Assembly: GCF_009746125.1 (NCBI RefSeq)
Contig: NZ_CP041352.1
Span: 3,518,436-3,582,435 of the forward strand
DNA length: 64,000 nucleotides
Origin: Casimicrobium huifangae
GTDB taxonomy: Bacteria; Pseudomonadota; Gammaproteobacteria; Burkholderiales; Casimicrobiaceae
Direction of reading: 5' to 3'
The translations under genes and the position numbers were made by a program. The notes beneath the pieces are model-generated. The model did not search any database. It was not told the origin of the DNA and saw only the letters and a program-made list of their open reading frames with translations. Of this stretch, positions 58,011 through 64,000 are shown piece by piece (the first letter of the stretch is position 1; every line of letters begins with the position of its first letter).

Positions 58011-58070
58011 GCGCGGCAGAGGCACATCCGAACCAGGTACAGGCGCCGTTGGGCTCCCGCAATCGCACCT

Positions 58071-58913
58071 ATGGCAACAGACAACGAATCATTGATCGCG
58101 CAGCTGTGGCTTGATCCGCTGCGCCAAATCACGCCGCTGAAGATGTATGCGCTGTACGGCGCGGCGATGCGGGTGTTGCCAATAGGCCCGGCGCAAGGCA
58201 CGGCCAACGCCGGCGGGTTGCTGCTCGTTTCGCCACGGGCGATCAGTCAGTACGACCAGATGAACTACGGTGATGTCGACTGGGTTGTCATACCGGCGCT
58301 ACCGGCAATTGCGGGCGACGAAACCATTGAGGCTTGCGTCACGACAATTCTGGACGCAACGGGTGGCAAGCCATTTGTGCTGAAGACGATTGATACCTCC
58401 GTCGTCTCCGCGCTGGAAAGGCGTCTGCAGCAGCCGCTGAGCTACCGACGCGCCCTGTGCACATTTGGTTTGCCCGATGCCCGCTTTGAGGCTGGGGTGT
58501 TGTCCGATCAAAGTCTGCGGACAACAGCACACGTCCCCGATGCCGCACTGCCGCTACTCCGCGCCCACGGGATCTATTCCGACAAGGAACTCAGCGCACT
58601 GTTCGCTGATGGCAGCGCGCGCTGCCATATCCGTTTCGATGCCGGTCATTTGGCCAGCGCCAACGCGGTCGCTGTGCTGCTGACGTTCGCCAACACACCT
58701 GGCATCCATGAAATCGGCTCGCTACACGTCCGTGCCGACGCCAGGCGGGCTGGGCATGCACGCGCACTGCTTCACTGGGCGCTGGCTGATCTCCAGGCGC
58801 GAAGGCTCGCAGTGCGCTATGTAGTCGATGCTGCGAACGCCCCATCCATCGCGTTGGCAAAGGCTGTCGGACTGAAAGAACAGTTGCGACTCGAACACTG
58901 GGTGTCTGCGTAG
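58071..58913 (+). CDS. GNAT-domain protein
   Basis: The protein has 280 residues. The first 150 have no recognisable domain. The C-terminal part is GNAT-like: IHEIGSLHVRADARRAGHARALLHWALADLQ (acetyl-CoA loop) and YVVDAANAPSIALAKAVGLKEQLRLEHW. It is probably an acetyltransferase of unknown substrate. It follows ppk2 after about 60 bases and may be co-transcribed. Confidence 0.82.
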   Translation: MATDNESLIAQLWLDPLRQITPLKMYALYGAAMRVLPIGPAQGTANAGGLLLVSPRAISQYDQMNYGDVDWVVIPALPAIAGDETIEACVTTILDATGGKPFVLKTIDTSVVSALERRLQQPLSYRRALCTFGLPDARFEAGVLSDQSLRTTAHVPDAALPLLRAHGIYSDKELSALFADGSARCHIRFDAGHLASANAVAVLLTFANTPGIHEIGSLHVRADARRAGHARALLHWALADLQARRLAVRYVVDAANAPSIALAKAVGLKEQLRLEHWVSA

Positions 58914-58964
58914 CGGCAATGCTTCTGCGCCAGTTGCAATCACACCAGGCCGCGCTCGGACGCA

Positions 58965-60842
58965 CTATGGCATCAGGCTTTGCAGAAGAGCCTCAATCTG
59001 CGAATCCGATCGGGTTGCGCCGCTGCTTGTGGCCCCTGCGATCAGCGCGGTCGCGCGCAAACCCAGCTGGTAGCGCAAGATCAACAGCCCGTCGCTCATC
59101 GCGTCGAAGCGACCGTCGCCGTCAATATCGAGCATCGGTTTGATCAGATCAATGTAGGCAACCGTATCACCCGGCGAGCGTCCGTTTTGAGTCGCCACAT
59201 GAGCGTCTGCAGTGATCGCACCTGCCGAATAGCCAAGCAGGTAGCGAAGCAGCATCATTCCGTCGCTGCCAGCGTCATACTGCGTCGGTGTGTTGCTCGC
59301 ATCGACATCGAGCGACACCATGGTGCCGGCAGGAGCGAAGGTTGCCGACACGTCATTGCTGGCCGCAGCATTGAAAGTACAGCTTGTTGCATTGCCGCTG
59401 CAGCCTGCGCCCATCCAGCCAATGAAGACCGAGCCATTGGTCGGTGTAGCGGTCAGAGCGACTGGCGTGCCGATTGCCACCGTTTTGCTGCATGAGCCAG
59501 GGCAGTCAATACCGGAAGGATTGCTCACGACGCGACCTGTCCCTGCGCCACGAAGCGTAGTGTTGACAACGCCAGCGTTGGCGGCAGTAACCACCGTCAG
59601 CGAAAAGTTCTGGGTGATAGCAGGGCCGACACCATTGCTTGCAGTGAACACAAGCGGATAGTTGCCTGCGGTGCCGGCATCGGCGACGCCGAATATTGAA
59701 TAGGTAGTGTTGGTACCCGCCAGACCATCCAGCAGTGACGGCAGCGTGCCCGACTGAGTTAGCACGGGTAGCGGGTAACCACGCGCGGAGACGTCGAAAT
59801 CGCAATTGGCAGTGACTTCGATACAGGTGATGTTGTCGGGGCTGACAAAGCTCGGTGCCTCATTTACGGTCAGCGTGAAGCCCTGTACCGCGTCGGCATC
59901 GTTCGACCCATCGGTCGCGGTGAACTGCAGCTGATAGACCCCCCCGGTACCTGCGGCCGCCGTGCCCGACAGCGTACCAGTGTCGTTGCAAGGGCCATCA
60001 GCAACGCTGTTGCAGACATTGTTGTCGACGAATGTCAGCCCGGATGGCAATGCGCCTGACGTCAACGCCACATGGACCACCTCGCCATTCAGCGCGAACG
60101 TGTTGGTGCCGCGTGCGCTGACGCTGAAGGTGCAGGTGGATCCTGCGGTGCAGGTTGCGGTGGCGGCAGATGTAATGGCAAGGTAGTTGTTGACCGTCAG
60201 CGTGAAATTCTGAGTCGCTGAACCGGCACTGTTGGTTGCCGTGAACACCAATGGAACGACGCCTACCGCCGTAGCAGGCATGCCCGACAGCGTCGCTGTC
60301 CCGTTGCCATTGTTGGTAAAGGCCATCCCTGAAGGCAAGGTGCCACTGGTCAACGCCACGTTGGTATTGGTCGGATAACCTGCCGTGGTGATTGTGAAGT
60401 TGCAGGCAGTATTCGACGCGCAGCTGAGGCTGGCGAAACTCGTGAAGCGAGGGGCTTCGTTGATGGTCAACGTGAAGCTCTGGTTCTTCGAAGGCGGTAC
60501 GCCGTTCACCGCGCGAAACTTGAACACATAGACACCGCCGTTACCTGCGACGGGCGTTCCGCTGAGCGTGCCCACGCCACTATTTGCTGCCGCAGAGAAC
60601 GTCAGTGACGACGGGATGGCGCCGGCCTTGCGCGAAATCGTCGGTAGCGGCGTGCCTGTTGCTGTCGCCTGGAAACTACCCGGCACACCGACCACGAATG
60701 TCGTACTTGCTGGCGACGTGAACGTTGGTGATCCTTGCGCAGCGACAGCCACCTGCGGCACCGCCAGGAGCACAACCACTGCTGCACTGGTCGCAGCAAA
60801 AATATTTCGGGCAAAACCCGGCCGGACAATAAAACCCCACAT
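58965..60842 (-). CDS. Secreted Ig-like repeat protein with dockerin-like end
   Basis: The protein has 625 residues from ATG at 60842; GTG codons just upstream are alternatives. After a signal segment there are about five putative-Ig (He_PIG) repeats, each like LPSGLTFVDN...TGTLSGTAAAGTGGVYQLQFTATDG...FTLTVNEAPSF. A Cys-containing domain follows (DCPGSCSKTVAIGTPVALTATPTNGSVFIGWMGAGC), then two dockerin/EF-hand-like units (YDAGSDGMMLLRYLLGY and DIDGDGRFDAMSDGLLILRYQLG). It is likely a calcium-binding surface or secreted adhesin. Confidence 0.82.
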   Translation of the reverse strand: MWGFIVRPGFARNIFAATSAAVVVLLAVPQVAVAAQGSPTFTSPASTTFVVGVPGSFQATATGTPLPTISRKAGAIPSSLTFSAAANSGVGTLSGTPVAGNGGVYVFKFRAVNGVPPSKNQSFTLTINEAPRFTSFASLSCASNTACNFTITTAGYPTNTNVALTSGTLPSGMAFTNNGNGTATLSGMPATAVGVVPLVFTATNSAGSATQNFTLTVNNYLAITSAATATCTAGSTCTFSVSARGTNTFALNGEVVHVALTSGALPSGLTFVDNNVCNSVADGPCNDTGTLSGTAAAGTGGVYQLQFTATDGSNDADAVQGFTLTVNEAPSFVSPDNITCIEVTANCDFDVSARGYPLPVLTQSGTLPSLLDGLAGTNTTYSIFGVADAGTAGNYPLVFTASNGVGPAITQNFSLTVVTAANAGVVNTTLRGAGTGRVVSNPSGIDCPGSCSKTVAIGTPVALTATPTNGSVFIGWMGAGCSGNATSCTFNAAASNDVSATFAPAGTMVSLDVDASNTPTQYDAGSDGMMLLRYLLGYSAGAITADAHVATQNGRSPGDTVAYIDLIKPMLDIDGDGRFDAMSDGLLILRYQLGLRATALIAGATSSGATRSDSQIEALLQSLMP

Positions 60843-61064
60843 ATACACCACCGTATCGCATATTTATTCCATCAATGTACTGCAAACAGCGTGTGACGGA
60901 AAGTAGGGCTCCCCGCTCCGGCTTTGTATGCCAGTACAAAGTCGGTCGGCAGATTGATGAGGGCCCATGCGAATACGCGACGCAACGGCCAATTTGAATG
61001 GCGAACCATGCCGTTGGCATGCCTGGACGGCCTGCGAAAATGTGCGATTGGCCACATGTACCCA

Positions 61065-61397
61065 ATGATGTCGCACTGCCAAACCTGCGGCGCCTGCTGC
61101 GCCAGCTTTCGCGTTGATTTCTCCGTCTCCGAGTTGCTGGAGAACGGTGGAGCGGTGCCGGATGGGCTCGCGGATGTCATCAACGACCACACGGCTCGCC
61201 TGCGTGGAACCGACTACGCATCCCCGCGTTGCGCCGCACTTGGCGGCAAGATCGGCGAACGCGCGCATTGCAACATCTACGAGTGGCGCCCCGGCCCGTG
61301 CCGCGAATTTCGCGAGGGAGATGACGCGTGCGAACGGGCGCGGGCACGGCACGGTCTGCTCCCGCTGCCAGCCGCCAGACCGGCGGTAACTCGCTAG
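61065..61397 (+). CDS. YkgJ-like Cys-cluster protein
   Basis: A 110-residue protein of the zinc/iron-chelating YkgJ family. The Cys ligands are SHCQTCGACCASFRVDF, then RCAALGG and HCNIYEWRPGPCREF. ATGs at 61056, 61065 and 61068 compete as start. The substrate and role are unknown. It overlaps the end of the convergent methyltransferase gene by four bases. Confidence 0.85.
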   Translation: MMSHCQTCGACCASFRVDFSVSELLENGGAVPDGLADVINDHTARLRGTDYASPRCAALGGKIGERAHCNIYEWRPGPCREFREGDDACERARARHGLLPLPAARPAVTR

Positions 61398-62335
61398 GCG
61401 AAACGTCCGCGCATCGAATCCAGCCCGAAGGTGTCGAGCACGGCGTCGAGTCTTGCCTGCGCAGCTGCACGCGGCCGATTTTTGAACTGGGCGATGATCA
61501 GCTCGTTCTTCATCGAGTGCTCCCAGCCCACCAGCTCGGTCACCGTGACCTGATAGCCGGCGGCCTCCAGACGCAGGCCACGTAGCACGTTGGTGATCTG
61601 GGCCCCGAATTCGCGCGCCTGAATGGGATGCCGCCACAGCTCGGCGACGGTGGCCTTGCTGCGTGCCTCATCCCTGTCGTTGCGGAGAAAAGCTGCCACT
61701 TCGGCCTGACAGCAGGGCACCAGCACGATGAACTTGGCTTTTTTTGCCAGTGCAAAACTGATGGCGTCATCAGTGGCGGTGTCGCAGGCGTGCAATGCCG
61801 TCACGATATCGATGGGCACATCGAGGTCCGGCGCACTGACGGCCTCGGCCACGCTCAGATTGAGAAAGCTGAGATCGCTGAACCCGCTGCGCGCAGCGAG
61901 CGCCCGCGAGCTTTCCACCAGCGCCGCTCGCGTCTCAATGCCGTACATGTGATGCGGCTGCGGCAATGACTTGAGCACCAGATCATGCAGGATGAAGCCG
62001 AGGTAGGACTTGCCGGCGCCATGATCGACGAGGTTCACGCGGCCACGTTCGGCAACCGTGTGCGCGATCAGTGGCTCAATGAACTGCGTCAGGTGATAAA
62101 CCTGTTTGAGCTTGCGCCGCGAATCCTGATTCATCCTGCCGTCGACGGTGAGGATGTGCAGCGCCTTGAGCAACTCGATCGACTGGCCGGGCCGAATTTC
62201 TGGCGGCAGTGACTGGGTGCCCGTCCCGCCGGACTGGCGCGCGGTGCCAGCCGTGCTGGCGGGTGACGGTTTGACGCGTTGCGTTGCTTTGCTCAAGATA
62301 ATGACTGCCCAATGGCTGGCTGCAGGCAGGAGCAT
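61394..62335 (-). CDS. Class I SAM-dependent methyltransferase
   Basis: About 313 residues; the start is uncertain (ATG 62335 with GGAG 11 bases upstream, or TTG 62296). The SAM-binding core is VNLVDHGAGKSYLGFILHDLV, with GIETRAALVESSRALAARSGF, IDIVTALHACDTATDDAI and FIVLVPCCQAEVA. The PCCQ motif and the dispersed Cys resemble the family 25-like methyltransferases of unknown target. It is divergent from gor. Confidence 0.82.
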   Translation of the reverse strand: MLLPAASHWAVIILSKATQRVKPSPASTAGTARQSGGTGTQSLPPEIRPGQSIELLKALHILTVDGRMNQDSRRKLKQVYHLTQFIEPLIAHTVAERGRVNLVDHGAGKSYLGFILHDLVLKSLPQPHHMYGIETRAALVESSRALAARSGFSDLSFLNLSVAEAVSAPDLDVPIDIVTALHACDTATDDAISFALAKKAKFIVLVPCCQAEVAAFLRNDRDEARSKATVAELWRHPIQAREFGAQITNVLRGLRLEAAGYQVTVTELVGWEHSMKNELIIAQFKNRPRAAAQARLDAVLDTFGLDSMRGRFA

Positions 62336-62482
62336 AGCGTGCGTACGCGGAGCACTGCGCCTGTCGCCCATCGTGTAAGTCGTCAATCGCCGCCGCGACC
62401 AACGGGTTGATGCCACGCCAACAACTGCCACTGGTGCGGCCAGCATTGCATCGATCAGACGCGGCCAGCGAAGGAAAACAAC

Positions 62483-63832
62483 ATGACACAGCAACAGTTC
62501 GACCTATTCATCATCGGTGGCGGCAGTGGTGGTGTGCGCGCCGCACGCATGGCAGCCCAGCGCGGTGCCCGCGTCGCGCTGGCAGAATCCGCCGCAATGG
62601 GTGGCACCTGCGTCAATCTCGGTTGCATTCCGAAGAAGCTTTACAGCTATGCCGCACACTTCAGCGAATCCTTTGTCGAGGCGCGTGGTTTTGGCTGGAC
62701 CGTAGGCGACACGCGATTCGACTGGCAGACGCTGAAGGCCAACCGCGCCAGGGAAATCCTGCGGCTGAATGGCATCTACGAAGGGCTGTTGTCGAAGGTG
62801 CATGTGGTGCGCGGTCGGGCCACCCTGCTTGATGCCCACACCGTTGTGGTCGGTGATCAGCAGTTTGGTGCCGAACGCATTCTGGTCGCTACCGGTGGCT
62901 GGCCGCAGGTGCCGCAGATCGTCGGGCGCGAGCATGTGGTGACGTCCAACGAGGTGTTTGACCTGCCAGTCTTTCCGGCCCGGTTGGTGGTCGTAGGCGG
63001 CGGCTACATCGCCAGCGAGTTCGCGTCCATCTTCAACGGCCTCGGCGCCCACGTCATCCAGCTTTATCGCGGCGAACAGATCCTGCGCGGCTTCGATGAT
63101 GACATCCGTCACTTCGCCGCCGGTGAAATGCGCAAGCACGGTGTAGATGTGCGGGTGAATGCGGATGTACGCAGCATCGTGCGAACCAGCAGCGGGCTGG
63201 ACGTACAGCTCGCCGACGGCCAGACGCTTGCAGCCGATACCGTGCTCTACGCGACTGGACGGACGCCAAACGTGCACGGACTCGGGCTCGACCGCGTGGG
63301 GGTGGCGCAGCGTGAAAACGGCGCCGTCGTCGTCAGCGACCACTATCAAAGCTCGGTGCCGTCAATCTACGCGATCGGCGATGTAACCGACCGCGTACAG
63401 TTGACGCCGGTCGCGCTAGGGGAGGCGATGAAGCTGGTCGATCACCTGTTCGGCAGTGGAACGCGCGACATGAGCTACGACGGCATCCCGACGGCGGTGT
63501 TCACCCATCCCAACATCGGCACGGTCGGGCTGACCGAGGCAGAGGCGCGGCGTAGTGTGGGCGCAGTGCGCATCTTCCGCTCCGAATTCCGGCCGCTGAA
63601 ACACACACTGAGCGGCAGCGGCGAGCGCACGCTGATGAAACTGGTCGTCGATGCCACTACCGACCGCGTGCTGGGCGTTCACATGGTGGGCGCGGACGCC
63701 GGCGAGATCGTGCAGGGCTTTGCGGTGGCGCTCAAGGCAGGCGCGACCAAGGCCGTGTTCGACGCCACCATCGGCATCCACCCGACAGCGGCGGAAGAAT
63801 TTGTCACCATGCGCGAGCCGGTTGGCGCTTGA
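62483..63832 (+). CDS. gor: Glutathione reductase
   Basis: An FAD-dependent disulfide reductase of 449 residues. The redox pair is C43/C48 in [13 protein letters not shown]. The FAD motif is [16 protein letters not shown] and the NADPH motif [19 protein letters not shown]. The catalytic His/Glu at the dimer face are in [16 protein letters not shown] (His 433). The AxxR-type NADPH contact region [11 protein letters not shown] fits glutathione reductase rather than dihydrolipoamide dehydrogenase. GAAGG/AACAAC precedes the ATG. Confidence 0.95.
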   Translation: MTQQQFDLFIIGGGSGGVRAARMAAQRGARVALAESAAMGGTCVNLGCIPKKLYSYAAHFSESFVEARGFGWTVGDTRFDWQTLKANRAREILRLNGIYEGLLSKVHVVRGRATLLDAHTVVVGDQQFGAERILVATGGWPQVPQIVGREHVVTSNEVFDLPVFPARLVVVGGGYIASEFASIFNGLGAHVIQLYRGEQILRGFDDDIRHFAAGEMRKHGVDVRVNADVRSIVRTSSGLDVQLADGQTLAADTVLYATGRTPNVHGLGLDRVGVAQRENGAVVVSDHYQSSVPSIYAIGDVTDRVQLTPVALGEAMKLVDHLFGSGTRDMSYDGIPTAVFTHPNIGTVGLTEAEARRSVGAVRIFRSEFRPLKHTLSGSGERTLMKLVVDATTDRVLGVHMVGADAGEIVQGFAVALKAGATKAVFDATIGIHPTAAEEFVTMREPVGA

Positions 63833-63857
63833 TCCCGTTCGACATCTTCGTGGACAT

Positions 63858-63979
63858 ATCAGCTTTTTCACTGAATTCCCATTCAATGAGGGCTGCATGC
63901 GTGTTTACTCACGAAGTCGACTTCAGTGCTTATTACGCCGCTAGCCCTTATCCAATAAGGATTTCAGCGAATAGCTGAT
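63858..63979. repeat. GTCGAC-centred 122-bp near-palindrome, copy 6
   Basis: This is the clearest copy. The left arm is ATCAGCTTTTTCACTGAATT and CCCATTCAATGAGGGCT, GTCGAC lies at 63916-63921 and AGCCC at 63943. The right arm ends GCGAATAGCTGAT, which is complementary to the left end. It directly follows the gor stop. Confidence 0.8.
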
Positions 63980-64000
63980 GACCACGTCAGTCGTTCCATA

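Overview
The window is about 64 kb of GC-rich DNA, densely packed with genes, from a betaproteobacterium. Burkholderiales or a close relative is the likeliest group. The signs are Bug/TctC-type binding proteins, short-form hisG, the order mla-ibaG-murA-his, the order rsmI-lpoA-yraN-diaA-dolP, and monofunctional hisB. I cannot name a genus. I saw no rRNA, tRNA, CRISPR array or prophage.

Layout. 1-4.2 kb: two paralogous secreted BNR/sialidase-fold proteins (the first cut by the window edge) flank a DUF456 membrane protein. 4.5-18.0 kb: one long minus-strand gene string runs mlaF-E-D-A-C-B, a YadG/YadH-type ABC exporter, ibaG, murA, hisG-D-C-B-H-A, a small conserved gene and hisF. It links outer-membrane lipid transport, the first step of peptidoglycan synthesis and histidine synthesis. 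18.2-22.4 kb: rsmI stands divergent to lpoA-yraN-diaA-dolP, followed by a TusA-like gene. 22.4-26.7 kb: a J-like/RDD membrane protein and rpsP-rimM-trmD-rplS. 26.9-36.5 kb: a nitrate assimilation cluster (ANTAR regulator nasT, nrtABC-type transporter, nirB, nirD, nasA), with a leader terminator and ANTAR-type hairpin before nrtA. 36.5-37.2 kb: a gene-free stretch with a strong small-RNA candidate. 37.2-43.1 kb: rlmD, tsaB-rimI-family 4 UDG, lemA and two TPM-domain genes. 43.1-45.8 kb: racemase-like protein, Bug protein and 2-hydroxyacid dehydrogenase. 45.8-49.6 kb: a complete bufferin-type (DUF2282/DUF692/DUF2063/DoxX) copper-RiPP operon, divergent from an ECF sigma/NrsF-type anti-sigma pair. 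49.8-54.5 kb: accessory island with a Phd/VapC pair, lysS, a REP-associated transposase with identical inverted palindromes, an orphan low-GC gene and a decayed CopG antitoxin. 54.7-64 kb: a Met-rich secreted protein, second Bug protein, histidine phosphatase, PPK2, GNAT protein, Ig-repeat/dockerin-like surface protein, YkgJ-like protein, methyltransferase and gor.

The most unusual non-coding signal is a family of six near-palindromic intergenic elements of 120-122 bp. All share a central GTCGAC, flanking GGGCT/AGCCC boxes at almost fixed spacing and CAGCTTTT-like ends; they lie near 2.1, 18.1, 26.8, 36.7, 49.7 and 63.9 kb. A second repeat family, bounded by 23-bp inverted repeats, lies between hisD and hisC, and a copy is inserted in frame inside nasA.
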